From: Beta vulgaris subsp. vulgaris
Taxonomy: Eukaryota > Streptophyta > Magnoliopsida > Caryophyllales > Amaranthaceae
Assembly: GCF_026745355.1 (NCBI RefSeq)
Contig: NC_079209.1
Span: forward strand, 51,009,585 to 51,073,584
Direction: 5' to 3'
DNA: 64,000 nt
Positions 12,799-24,428 of the stretch are shown in pieces (the first letter of the stretch is position 1; the number at the start of each line of letters is the position of its first letter). The notes under the pieces are model-generated. The model was not told the DNA's origin and ran no database searches. It worked only from the letters and a program-made list of their open reading frames with translations. A program made the translations under genes and the position numbers.

Positions 12799-13145
12799 GA
12801 CTCTTTTGGTAGTTGGTTATAAATGGTGGTGATGAAAATGAATTTGTATGTAAATTTGTGAACAAAATCATTGTTCATCCCCATGATAACGCTAATTTAT
12901 CCTAAAGTGTCTACTTTTCTTCTTGAATCTGCATTCTCATCCAATACCACCTTGTATGTAGTAATGAGTGGTAATGAAAATTGTTTCCCCTTGGAGAAAA
13001 AACCACTATTTGGGGGGGTGAGATTGATTGTCATGGAGAAAAAAATGCCTCCTCATGGAAATTATAAGGGTATTTTCCTTGTAATATATCTTACACTTAA
13101 AATTCATTCATATTACCGTAATTTATTAACGACTACCAAATAAAC
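12799..13145. mobile_element. Possible MITE with imperfect terminal inverted repeats
   Basis: The left end TTTGGTAGTTGGTTATAAAT resembles the complement of the right end, TTTGGTAGTCGTTAATAAAT. The interior is noncoding. A target duplication could not be seen, so family and limits are uncertain. Confidence 0.4.
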
Positions 13146-13326
13146 CGTTAGGATATATATGACTAAAGAGAGGGAGGTAATATATTGAGGGGAGGGTACG
13201 AGTTGGTATCGTGAATACATTTAAGTTTGATAACTTTTAGTAAGAATTAATTTTGATTGTTAATTATTTTCAAATAGATGGTCAAATTCATAATAAGAAA
13301 AATAATTATATTCACATGCATGGAAA

Positions 13327-13497
13327 TCTATTGAGTTTTAACCTGTTTGTGACTTGTTTAGTAGGTTACTCATGATACGTGTTACAATGTCTCACCCCAC
13401 CCTCGCCTCTCTCGCCTGTTTTAGAAGAAGGGACATTGTAACACATACCATAAGTAACCTACTAAACAAGTTACAAATAGGTTAAAATTCAATAGAA
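13327..13497. repeat. Near-perfect foldback, arms about 65 bp
   Basis: The left arm (13327-13391) and right arm (13432-13497) are inverted copies with about seven mismatches, separated by a 40-bp pyrimidine-rich loop. A transcript would fold into a long hairpin. It carries no coding frame and no recognised transposon ends. It could be a small foldback element or a small-RNA precursor. Confidence 0.85.
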
Positions 13498-15131
13498 GAA
13501 AACAGACATACAAACTTAACTTAATCAGGAATAATCAAAAGTTAGATTTAAAATGAAAAAATCGTCCAAAGATTGACTTATTTAAAACAGTTTTTCCTAA
13601 TATCTAATATCCCATAATAAATAGTATATGCAATCAACTAAACCCAAACTAAAACAGAAAACCTTGTTCCAAATTATACCTCAATTAATTCTAATAGTAG
13701 TATTTTTTAAAGCAAAAGGATATCTTGTCACGTTCAAACAAAAAAATTTGTGGCTATAAAGCCTATAATGCTATAATAGTACCTCCAAAGTTAGTCCTTA
13801 TGTTTGATAAACATACTTAAGCAAATTTTGCGCCGATTATTCGTTTCAACTATAATTGGTTCCAATATGAAATGTATCTAATCTCCACAATGTATATACT
13901 AATACTCCTACTTCTTCCTTATTCTTACATGTACAAATTTTAATTAGGAGCATTTTATTAAAGACTTGATTGTTGAATTTCAAATTAAGTATTACACGTT
14001 GGATAATGTCGATACCATTTAAATCCTATCTAGCACATGCCTGTCCTTCTCAACAACTATTTTTTAATCAAATGCAAACAAATAAGAGAACCCTTTAGCT
14101 TGGGGGGAAGTATTAAGGCATGCTGCATGCTTCAACATATGACCGCAAGAATTTGATTGAGAATTTTATCGTCTTACTGTCACGCTGGTTTATCTTTTCT
14201 TAATCTTCAGATAACATTAGGTGGGAGAAATTTAAACTTAATATTAATTTGTATACTTCCTCTGATATTTAAAAGATGCAATATTTTGAATTTTATTTAT
14301 ATAAAAATTGACTCAACATAATGTAAGAAGTAGTCAGATTTATATTAATGCATAATTAAAAAATATTAATTTTTTATACTTTATCATTAATACATAATTA
14401 AATATATTGATTGTGAAAAGTTATGTATTAACAAGTTTGTAAGTCAAAATGTTAAATTTCCTTCTTTAAATGAACGAAGGTGATAATTTTTACTGATTGA
14501 TTATTAAATATATTAATGGGTAAATTTGTGCAAGTGTGAAAGTCAAAGCTGAACAACTAAGTCTACAAAAATGAGGGAGCAAAATTTAAGAGAAATAACA
14601 TTTTTACACTTGTATATCAAATATTAAAATATAGTATATATACATAGATAAAATGTGCTTACGAACCAATCAAAGTTTGTTCCAGTAGTAAAAGTTTGAC
14701 TTTATGACTTGAAAATTATGTGATCGGCCTCTACTAGCTACTCCTTAGAAATGATGTTTTCCTTACCATTCCTCCTCACTCCTAATGGATTTGACTTGCA
14801 ATTAAATATGCCTATACAAAGGTATAAGTTTAATAGAGGTGTCCTCCTTACCTACTTGAGAAAAAAGCAAGCTACTGATATTATAGCATAAAGAACACAC
14901 AAAGTAAGAAATTAAAGGAATTAATTACAATAAGGAAACTAGATAATCTATATCCTTTATATCATCAATTACATATGATATAGAAGGTACTCCTGTATAC
15001 GAGTATATAGAAAAAAAGTGTGTTTTGGGTGTAACATGTTATACCATAACTTATTGTATAATATGTACAATGACAAAAAATTCAACAAGAATGATATGAA
15101 CTATACAAATAATGACATAGATCTCATGTCA
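13498..15131. other. AT-rich intergenic stretch
   Basis: No gene is recognised. Near 14255 (TACTTCCTCTGAT) and 14570 (ATGAGGGAGCA) there are faint Stowaway-like ends, too degraded to call. Confidence 0.4.
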
Positions 15132-15140
15132 TCTATTTCA

Positions 15141-15800
15141 GGGTTTTTTGTCAGAAATGACCTAATAAAATACAAGTTTTGTGGGGAAGGACCTAATAAA
15201 AAAAAAATTTGTCAAAAAAGACCTAATAAAATACTTCCGATTGTGAACAGGAACCACTTTATGAATTTCCGGCCAAATTTACCACTTACCGACGTTGACC
15301 CTTTTTTTACCCCTAGTTGACTCTTTAATGTTTTGTTCCTATTTTAACTGACCTAAACATATTGAATTCTCACATTTTCCTCCCAACAGCGCAATCTCCA
15401 TTGAAGGGAATCATCAACCTATTTGATCTTATCCTACAACCTTCATCAAATCCAAGATATGTTTTGCTCTTCAAATTCTTCTCTCTCAATGTTGAAGGGT
15501 TTTTGAAATTTAGGGCTCCTATTATACGTTTTTCCAAAATTGCAAATTAGGGTTCTTAATTTTATGATAATTTCTCTTCTCCTCCTAATTTTACGGTAAT
15601 AGAAACACAACATTAAAGAGTCAATTAGGGGTAAAAGAAAAGGGTCAACGCTGGTAAATGGTAAATTTGGCCAGAAATTCATAAAGTGATTCCTGTTCAC
15701 AATCGGAAGTATTTTATTAGGTCCTTTTTAACAAAATTTTTTTATTAGGTCCTTCCCCAAGAAACTTGTATTTTATTAGGTCCTTTCTGACAAAAAACCC
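15141..15800. mobile_element. Mutator-type MITE with long inverted repeats (660 bp)
   Basis: The two ends are inverted copies over about 215 bp, starting GGGTTTTTTGTCAGAAA and closing with its complement. Flanks are TCTATTTCA (15132-15140) and CTTATTTCA (15801-15809), identical in the last seven of nine bases, which fits the 9-bp duplication of Mutator elements. Each arm carries GACCTAATAAAA three times. The central 230 bp (about 15360-15600) is unique, resembles a 5' untranslated leader (TTAGGGCTCC, TTAGGGTTC) and may be a captured gene fragment. No transposase is encoded. Confidence 0.85.
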
Positions 15801-16237
15801 CTTATTTCATGTCATTTGAGTTTCTTTTATAAAAAACGTGTTGATTTATGAGTTGTTACTCGATAAATTATGGTATAACAGTTACACCCAAGAATTTGTG
15901 ATAAAGAAATACTTAGGAAAATAGACTCTAGGAAACAATATTAATGTAATGTATGGATATCTTTGATTTCAAAACTAGTATTTCGATACTATATCCAAAG
16001 AAATTGGTAGCTTTCGTTCTATTTACATGGCTATAACCAATTAACATGCAATGGCTGCAAAAATGACACACGCAATTAATAAGATATGAGGACAGACATA
16101 CCTTAGAGCACATGGGTATCCCATTCCTTCTCACAATGCAAGTTGAACTTCTCAAATATATTACTAAAATTAAATTACAAATGAAGTCGCATTGGCGGCG
16201 CAGAACACTTGAATATTGGAAGTATATTTCAACAACT

Positions 16238-16255
16238 AACTACACAACAAAATGA
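16238..16255. repeat. SINE target duplication, left copy
   Basis: AACTACACAACAAAATGA is identical to the copy at 16424-16441. Confidence 0.93.
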
Positions 16256-16423
16256 ACCAAGTAAGTGTTGGCCCAGTGGTGATGGGGACTGGCTTTGGTA
16301 GGACGGACTCGTGTTCGAATCCCCGCAACACCCTTGGGAGAGGAATGAAACCTAACCACCCCGAACTTGGCCTCGATCCGGATGTAGCCCGAAGGGTGAA
16401 CCGGGTGCAAACACAAAAAAAAA
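16256..16423 (+). mobile_element. tRNA-derived SINE (168 bp)
   Basis: The 5' part has an RNA polymerase III A box, TTGGCCCAGTGGT, and a B box, GTGTTCGAATCCC, about 35 bp later, as in tRNA-derived SINEs. A unique tail of about 90 bp ends in an A-rich tract. It is bracketed by an identical 18-bp duplication, showing LINE-type target-primed insertion. It encodes no protein. Confidence 0.93.
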
Positions 16424-16441
16424 AACTACACAACAAAATGA
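16424..16441. repeat. SINE target duplication, right copy
   Basis: Identical to 16238-16255; directly follows the A tract of the SINE. Confidence 0.93.
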
Positions 16442-17278
16442 GGGAAAACCAAGCGATAAAGATCAAAAGAATATGAAAAAATCTAGGATAAAATGAACAT
16501 TTAAACATAAACATGCATACACTCTTATGATTTGAGGGCTTTTGTGATGTGCTCCATACCTTCCCATGTGAAACTTTAAATGCAAGAAGTTTATATATGT
16601 ACAAGGGTTCAGTCAAACTGATTGATACCTAACTAGCTTATGAACAATGTAGTATTTAATTTGATCAATTTTTGTGGTCAATTATGTCACAATTATATTG
16701 CATGTATATAGTACCATATACGACTTATGTGATGTTAGCTTTTTTTAGGTAATGGGATAGTGGAAGATCAAGCCAAGGTTTTAATAATTCGACCTAGCTA
16801 ATTTGAAGAGCTAAGTACAAAAAATGCTTGGTGCATGTAAAAGTAAACTTTTTTTCAAGATAAAAAGGCAACTTAAATCATGGTATATATTTGTCTTTTA
16901 TCTTATTATTTTCATATGGCCATTTAAGTATATTGATTTTCTACAGGATGGGTGTAATAGTTAAGTTTCCAAATAAAAATACACTTGTATTCAGATTAAT
17001 ATACTACCTCGCTTTGTTCAAATCAAGTTATTATATTAATTTGTATGAAATAATATTTCTGTATTTAAATATCTTAACTAAGCTTATCGCATATTCTTTC
17101 TATTGTTTTTTGAAAAGTTACCATATTTAATTTGAGACTTTAATAAATCAAATTGTTTTAGGCGAAGCGGATTTAATTACAATAGCTTATGCAAAATTAT
17201 AAAAAGAAAGGTATGTTAAAATTAGTTAGTAATGAGTCACTCCTTAAAAAAGTTAGTTAATGTTGACTTCTAAGGGAA
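16442..17278. other. AT-rich intergenic stretch
   Basis: No gene, RNA gene or clear transposon end was recognised between the SINE and the next dispersed repeat. Confidence 0.45.
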
Positions 17279-18290
17279 CACTATAAGAGGGGGGTGAATT
17301 ATAGTGTGACAAATATGCGTTATTTTTTGCGGAATTATAAAACAACGAAAGGAACAAGAGAAATACACGAGAGATTTTAGCGAGGAAAAACTTCCTAGGC
17401 CCAATAAGAAGAAACAACCTCGACCACAAGGGATTTTGACCCAATACTTTCCACCATAATAGGCCAAACTAACGACTCTGTTTACAATCCTATTACTTTT
17501 CTCTCGAGCCACAACTTAAGTTACTAAACTCAAGTTCCCAACGACAGTTCCCACAACTGTCGTTCCTTTCAAACTTCACTAGAAGTTCCTTTCTCTTTCT
17601 TTTTCTCTTGCTTCACTCAAAGCTTCACACTTACAATGAAACTCACTCAAGTTTCTTCCCTGCTTTCTCTTGCTTTACTCAAAGCTTTTTTCAATACAGG
17701 ATTTCGCTCAAAATCCCCTTACCCCAAAAACCAAGATTACAAACGATAATTAAAATAAGAGAATAAGTAGGAAATACGTAAGGAACACAAGAGTATATTG
17801 AAGGAACGACGGTACTGACTCTATCTTAGTTAAACCCAATTAAAATCGAAGCCAGACACACTATGGAAGGATTACTAAAGTTTGACACTTTATGTAAGAA
17901 TAACTTAAAGTCCGACACATTAAACTTTATATTAAGCGCCTATTTATAACATAAGTAGTCATGAAATAACTTACCACTAATTAACCCACTAACCCATGAT
18001 ATCCATAATTTAATTAATTAGTTTTTATTTAACTTTACTTGAGAATTAAATAACCACTAACCCACTACTTAACTTAATAGGAGAATCAGTAAAGTATAAC
18101 GTGGTTTATAAAACTTGAAGCCTAATTAAAATAAATTAATATAAGGCTTTAATAAAATAATCAAGCACATTACTCCACAAACAGTAAACGTGTAGCAGTA
18201 AGCTTAAACGTGATATTAGTTTGCTTGGGGAGTAATTAAACCATATAAATTAATTAATACTTGGGAAATTAATTAATACTAGTACGGATT
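17279..18290. repeat. Dispersed repeat copy 1 (GAGGGGGGTGAATT family)
   Basis: It starts with the hairpin CACTATAA-N12-TTATAGTG, whose loop holds GAGGGGGGTGAA. The next 250 bp match 25201-25450 in order: a tract with AACTTCCTAGG and CCAATA, then an AAACCTC/AACCTC block, then a TC-rich region. The class is not recognised; it may be part of an LTR element. The right boundary is a guess. Confidence 0.55.
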
Positions 18291-18309
18291 TAGCCATACG
18301 CAGCAGTAG

Positions 18310-18470
18310 CCTACGTGTGAAATAAAAAATGTGCATAACAACATATTGTTACGGTTTCTAGACAAAATTAAAGCAACAGGTCAAAGTATTTTTATCATAT
18401 AATATATTGTTGCGGTTTCTAGAAGAAACCGTGGCAATCTAATGGGTTTTAGTAATAAAATGTGGGCCAA
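18310..18470. repeat. Subterminal motif cluster, left side of a possible CACTA-like element
   Basis: Several copies of ATTGTTGCGGTTTCTAGA-type motifs occur here, one forming the small inverted repeat GGTTTCTAGAAGAAACC. A cluster in the opposite orientation (AACTGCAACAAT and similar) lies at 21410-21640. Paired inverted clusters of this kind are typical of the subterminal regions of plant CACTA transposons, but no CACTA terminus was found. Confidence 0.35.
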
Positions 18471-18759
18471 GGTTTGTTAGGCGTCATTCCTCTCTTCACT
18501 CCTCACAAATTCTTTTTTCCCACAATCTTTCACAATTCGCATCTCTCACTCGATCCTCTCAACCTCCTGATATGTCACATGAATTACGTAAGTTGTGCTC
18601 TACTACTCCCTGTTTGCGTGTTTCGATGGCAAATTGATTATGATTATCTAAGATCAATCCTATTAATCATTGAAGATGAAGATAGATTTCACAAGGATCA
18701 CAATGCATCTGTTTGGGACAATTTCAAGTTAGAATGAAGCAAAGAGTTAGTGAAATAAG

Positions 18760-19985
18760 TGCCAAAACTGACACCTAATCACTATTTTGATCATACCTTT
18801 TGATAGAAAAATGATAATCAAGAAATTCTAGTTGGGTAAGAAAATAGACTTCAAGGACTTTCCAATGATAGGTCACACCCCCCAATCGTACTTCTGGTTT
18901 GAGAAATACAACCTTCTCGAGTTGACGCAAAATTGCAGTTTTTCCCGCCCGATTGACCGGGCGAAATGAAATTTCATCAAAATTCAAGGCATGTTTGCCC
19001 GGTCAACCGGACGAGAAACGATCCAAAATCTCTTGTGCGCCTAACCGGGCAGCCTTACTCGGTTGACCGGGAGGAATTGTTTCTTTGTCGTAGTTTGAGA
19101 ATCACAATCGCCCGACCCGAAGGATTTCACCCTGTTAACCAGACGGTTTTTGCGACGATTAACCTTTTTTTAGCCGATTTTGTAAGAACTATAAATAGAT
19201 TTTTAGTATTTTTGGTTACACCATCTTAATTTCTGCGTTTTAGGTTTAAACACTTAGTTTTCTCTCTCTAGCTTTGTATTAACTCTTGATTTTGAAGAAT
19301 ATTTTGTTGATTCCGTTTTCATTGTTCTTCAATCATTCGATATTCTCTTTACTTTGTTTAATTTAATGAATTCTTCTACTTGTATTATGTTTATTGAGTT
19401 TATTATTACCATAAATAAATAGTCTTTTGCTAGGGCTTAGAGAGGGAAGCCATGTTTATACGTTTTTTATTGTTGTTTAATGTTCTTCAATATTTGGATT
19501 GAATTAGAATAATTTCTATTATTTTGTTATGCTTGTCTTATTCATGTAATTGTGCAATATCATGAGTTATGTTTAGCTAATAGGAGTTACAATCGAAAGA
19601 TCGTAGTCCTTAGAGGCTTGTTACAATAGGTAGGTTTGACTATGTTGAGCGACCATACTGACATATGTTAATCTAAGGGTTGTTAATACCCAACTGTAGG
19701 ATTAACGAAATGTGCTAATTATTCGAACCTCAATCCAAGCATTGTTGAACTATATTGTAGTGATTAAATTGGTATAAACATGGTGGACTGATCGATTGCC
19801 CTAGGTTTTTAATTATTTGATAAACTTCCATCTTTTTGTGTTCAAAATTATTATACTGTAGTTATTAACTATTTAATCAAATTCCTCTCTTGAAGTAGTT
19901 AGATAATTGAGCATAAATCTATAGAACTCCCCTCTTTGTGGATCGACCCGTATTTGCTAGTTTCTGCTAAACACACACCGTGCAC
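18760..19985 (+). repeat. Probable Ty3/gypsy-type LTR (solo or fragment)
   Basis: The first part has three GC-rich palindromes around CCGGTCAACCGG (18945-19075), as in regulatory parts of gypsy LTRs. A TATA-like CTATAAATAG sits at 19190. A long T-rich region follows, and the segment ends with CTCCCCTCTTTGTGGATCGACCC, which resembles the end of Athila/Tat-type LTRs and the adjacent primer region. No coding sequence is attached. Limits and class are inferred. Confidence 0.4.
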
Positions 19986-20045
19986 TTGTTGTATATATTT
20001 TTAAACCCATCACCTCCCTCACCTCTCTCACTCCTCCCAACCTTT

Positions 20046-20053
20046 GCCTCTCT
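20046..20053. repeat. hAT target duplication, left
   Basis: GCCTCTCT, identical to 20659-20666. Confidence 0.92.
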
Positions 20054-20658
20054 TAGACCTGGCAAAGTTGGCCCTGATCCAAAAATCCGGCCCGAAATAT
20101 CCGATCCGTGGTCCGATCTGGGTCCGAACGAGACGGTCCGAACCTTGATCCGAATCCGAAACGGTCCCGATCCGGTCCGAATCCCGATCCGAAATAATCT
20201 TGATCCGAAACTCATCCGAAATCCGAATGATCCGATATAATCTTACCCGATCCGAAACCGATCTGATCTAAAACTGATCCGACCCGAAGGCAAACCGATC
20301 CGAAATTATTGGTTTCGATTGGGCTTCGATCCGAAATACCCGAAACTTACCCGTTTTTTTATATAAAAAAAATATCATTGGCATAAGTATTCCATTCATT
20401 CCACCAAGTCCGATTCCGATCCGAAATAATAGTCCGAACGATGACCCAATTCGAAACGATCCGATCCGATCCCGATCCGAATGTAACTTGACCCGAAAAA
20501 CGGTCTGATCTGAATTTATCCGGTCCGATTCCGATCCGAAATAATAGTCTGAACGATGACCCAATCTGAAACGGTCCGATCGTAACTTGATCCGAAGACG
20601 GTCCGATCTGAATTGGTCCTGTCCGAATCCGATCCGATTGGTCCGATTGCCAGGTCTA
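20054..20658. mobile_element. hAT-type MITE filled with GATCCGAA repeats (605 bp)
   Basis: The ends are TAGACCTGGCAA and its exact complement TTGCCAGGTCTA, a 12-bp terminal inverted repeat of hAT style. An exact 8-bp duplication, GCCTCTCT, flanks it, diagnostic of hAT transposition. The interior consists almost wholly of degenerate GATCCGAA / GGTCCGAA units on the plus strand, interrupted near 20350-20400 by AT-rich DNA. Long open frames across it on both strands follow from the repeat and are not genes. Confidence 0.93.
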
Positions 20659-20666
20659 GCCTCTCT
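20659..20666. repeat. hAT target duplication, right
   Basis: GCCTCTCT, identical to 20046-20053. Confidence 0.92.
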
Positions 20667-20670
20667 TCAC

Positions 20671-20810
20671 TTAGGTCTTCATATCTCAGTCCTACTCCTC
20701 TCACTTTGTTTCTCAGTCATCCTCGAACTTTATTTCATCTCTCAGTCCTCAAATCCACACCTTCACCCTCTTCACTTCTGTCTTCATATCTCAGTCCTAC
20801 TCCTCTCTCA
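20671..20810. repeat. Tandem duplication of a pyrimidine-rich segment
   Basis: CTTCATATCTCAGTCCTAC and the following TCCTCTC occur at about 20674 and again at about 20785, roughly 110 bp apart. The interval resembles a plant 5' untranslated leader, but no gene follows that I can recognise; 20890-21090 holds repeated TGGCGGTTGCGA motifs. Confidence 0.6.
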
Positions 20811-21409
20811 CCTCGGTTCTCGATCCTCTTCGAACGTTGCTTTGTATCCAAGTCCTCGAATGCACAAGCTCAAAATGAGGAAAGTTTGCTAGGTGTTGGC
20901 AGAGAATTGGTGGAAAGGGAGGAGAGTTTGTGATTGTTGGTGGTTGCGAACATTTTTGACGCGACCAAGGAAGGCATGTTGGCGGTTGCGAGATAGTTTG
21001 CTTTTGACGCGTTCAAGGAATGCCTATTGGCGGTTGCGAGCCGATTGCAAGACGAAATTTGGTTGCGGCTGCGGCGGTCAATTAGGTGTTCACTGGTAGC
21101 GAGATGGACTTGTTTGTGGCATCCGAGGCTGCAAGATTATGTCTTTCTTTTCTTTCTTTTTTAATTTTTTTATATTTTATATATTTTTTTGGTAATTAGG
21201 GTTAAATATGCTCATTTTTTTAATCTGCATATTTTCATTTTTGATCTTTTACATTTTTTGTATATTAACGTATAAAATCAATACATTAATGAGATTTTTG
21301 TGCTTCCCATTGTTCCATTCTTCTTGTTCTGTAATTATTTTTTTCCTACATCTTTCAGGGTTCACAACCACGCCAAAAATAAAAATATGACTATCCTATT
21401 GCTCCAGTT

Positions 21410-21640
21410 TCTTGTGACAACCGCAACCTTAGGTCAATCTATTGCTAAGGTTTTATAACTGCAACAATATGTACTTATCTTGTGTCGAAATTTGTAGCAA
21501 TAGGCCATTTGAAAACTGCAACAATTTTATATTATTTTACCAGTGTCAGTACCATGGCGAAAAGTAAATTAAGATTTTGTCACATTAAGCAACGATAAAA
21601 TCCATCTCAAGAAAAAAATTGTGGAAATCGCTGGTTCCAA
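21410..21640. repeat. Subterminal motif cluster, right side of the possible CACTA-like element
   Basis: Several AACTGCAACAATAT / GACAACCGCAAC motifs lie here, in the opposite orientation to the cluster at 18310-18470. At its edge is CTCAAGAAAAAAATTGTGG, which only loosely resembles a CACTA terminus. Confidence 0.35.
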
Positions 21641-21659
21641 GCACGGGATGCTTATTTGA

Positions 21660-22300
21660 GACCATAAAGTGTCTTGCAGAAGTGACAAAGACAATGAGGA
21701 AAATGACGATCAGCAAGACCTGGGGTTGATGCACATAAACCATTTCTTGTAAGTCACCATGTAAAAGACATTTTTGATATTAAACTAATAAATTGACCAA
21801 TTTGAGCCATTGTCAAACCCACAACAGTATGGATAATAGTCGGTTTGACAATCGAGCTAAAAGTTTCATCACCTTCAACATCTATCTCTTGTGACATGCC
21901 ATTACAAACAAGACGAACTTTGTGCTTTTGAAAGTCACCTTTGTTATTTTCTTTATGAGTAAAGATCCACATGCAATTCACAATATTCACCCCCATGGTT
22001 GGTCTAGACACCAATTCCTATGTCCTTGTATTACTTAAAGCACCAAATTCATCTTGCATCGTCGCATTTCAGTTAGGGTTAGTCAAAGCTAATTTGTAAG
22101 ACTTTGAAATGGGTGAATGGTGTAGAGGACGGTTGGGGGGGACAATCAAACCAAAAATAGGATTAGGTTTGGTGATGTCGGCTTTTGATCTAGTTTGCAT
22201 AGGATGATGAGGGATGAGTGGGGGAAGGAAGGTTGGGTGGATTAGTGGTAAGCCTCAAAGGGAAGGAGGGTTGTATTGGTTTATTAAAGAACGGATGGAC
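21660..22300 (-). pseudogene. Ty1/copia reverse transcriptase fragment
   Basis: On the minus strand, 22014-21754 reads VSRPTMGVNIVNCMWIFTHK, then HKVRLVCNGMSQ and GDETFSSIVKP, which correspond to the start of copia RT. Upstream, 22300-22015 gives the hinge before RT with frame breaks (PPNRPLHH-like and TNPNWNAT-like traces). The catalytic YVDD region is missing. It is a short dead relic. Confidence 0.8.
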
Positions 22301-24411
22301 TATATTTTTTCTTATATATATTGGGAAAAAATTTGGAAGATTTTGTTTCATTATGAATAGCGTCGAAATTAGAAATGGAAAATCTATTAAGTAATGGAGG
22401 GAGTATGTCTTAATAAAGTTAGTTTGTCTATCACGTGTGCAGCCACATAGTTGTTAAATCGTCCTTTTAAAAGACTTATTGTTAAAGAAATAATTTTATT
22501 CAAGTTTAAGTGATGAATTAGTAACAAGACCTAATAAAAAAAAAACAAGACCTAATTAAAAAGAATTCAAAAGGTGGCAAAGTGAATCAAAAATAATTTT
22601 ATTAACTTAATTATTACCTTAGCTAGTCCATCTAAACATGTTTTAACTTTTAACACTATCCACCATTAGTCCACCTCCATTAATCTGACTATTAACCAAA
22701 ATAATTAATCTGCTCATTGAGAAATAAATCATGCTTATAGTCGAAAAGCCTAAGATCTTATGATAAACCAACAAAATATAATCGAGATTTGATGCTATTT
22801 GATGAACTAAATGATTGGTTGACAAACAGAACCCAAATTAACAAATTTCTCTGAAGAATCTGGTATGGTAGCTACCTTCCATAATTTTATCATCTTTGTC
22901 TTATTACCATGCATATAAAATCTAATTGTCAGTACTCAGTCCATCGATCTTCATTAGGACAACTTGCAAAGTAGACCACCAGCTGCTAGAGTTAGGCCTA
23001 GTCCCCTGAACTTAGATCATAATATATTAATATTAAGTTAAAATTGGTTTTAAATTATACTTCAAAAAGCTTCAATTAATAGAAATAAGATTAATTAGTA
23101 AACATCAAACTCAATCAGTTTTAATTACTAAAAATAATTTTAGTTTTGGTAAAAATAAAATAAAAAGAATAGTTCCTCGGGAAAAAAAATCTTGGTGATT
23201 AATATTATGACAATATATTTCAATGCTCAAGTACAGTGATAATTTTTCATGAAGAAAATCATCAAAAGAGCAATATTGTAGACGAAATTTGATTTTATAC
23301 CAATTACCATGAGTAACATTGAAAAACTTTATCGACAAGACAAACTATACAATAATGTTTAATTAAAAATTTATACTAAGCACTTTTTATACATCATTAA
23401 AAAGTACTTCTAAGATATGTACGATCTGGTGCAATTTAAGTCATATTCCGGATGTATATCATACTCAAAGTTATATATTTGCTCATTACTCATTGTAGAG
23501 TTGTACATGAGCAATAATCGAGCAATGAGCAAAAATAATAGACTTGTACAATATAGGTTTTGGGAGTTGGGGGAATTTAGTTTAGACAACTTATTTTAAT
23601 GCTTGAAATAGGGTACTACTAGTTTAGACAACTCATTTTGTGTACTAAAAACATATCGTGTTGCGTGTCAAATTAAAACGGAACCAAACTAACGTAAATT
23701 TAACGGAAATGCTACGAGGAAGAAAAAAACTTAAAATTGAAGCCTACCAATGAGAAAAGAAAAACAAGAAATACTACTAATGAGAAAACCCAAAACCTGA
23801 AGGTTACCAAAGAGAATTAGGGGGAATTAGGATATATTACTGGGTAATCTTGAGCCTAGAGAAAAATGGCAAACAAACATACTAGATGAACAGTTACCAT
23901 AATACCATAAATTTGGGTTTTTAATTGTTGGATGGTGTTTGGATTTTCTAGCATCACTAATTCCTAATCATAGCAAGTAATATATATACTGTCTTATTAG
24001 ATTAGAATCATTAGTTGGCGGCTTTACAACATGTCATAATCAAAATCATATATAGATTGTTTCACCACTTTTGACACTTTAAGCCGCTAGCATGTGCTTG
24101 ACCTATTAATAGCGAAGGATCTCTGCATGCGATTGTCATTAGATCGTTAATTTACTTCTTGTAGCAATTATGGAGTAGCTTATAGGGGAAATTTTCTGGG
24201 TAGTCTCCAGCATTAGTTTTGATTAGACAGAAATACAAGTTAGTTTAAAAGGAAATCAATGTAATAGGTTCTAATTATGGTCGATTTAGTTTAAAAGGTC
24301 CATATTTCAGATTAATGTATAATGTTCGAATTGTGTTGAGAACATTCCTTAAAGGTGGAATTATTTCGAATTCATAGTAATGCTAATTTTCCTTTCCAAT
24401 ATATGCATATG
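22301..24411. other. AT-rich intergenic stretch
   Basis: No gene is recognised. A single Stowaway-like end, ATGGAGGGAGTA, appears near 22397 without a clear partner. The remainder is AT-rich DNA. Confidence 0.4.
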
Positions 24412-24428
24412 TACTCAGCAAATTACCT
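24412..24428. repeat. Retroposon target duplication, left
   Basis: TACTCAGCAAATTACCT, identical to 25023-25039. Confidence 0.92.

Noticed and set aside
19967..20704. Long open frames on both strands across the GATCCGAA field
   Set aside because: Repeated units without stops produce open frames in several phases; there is no domain, and the region is a hAT MITE.
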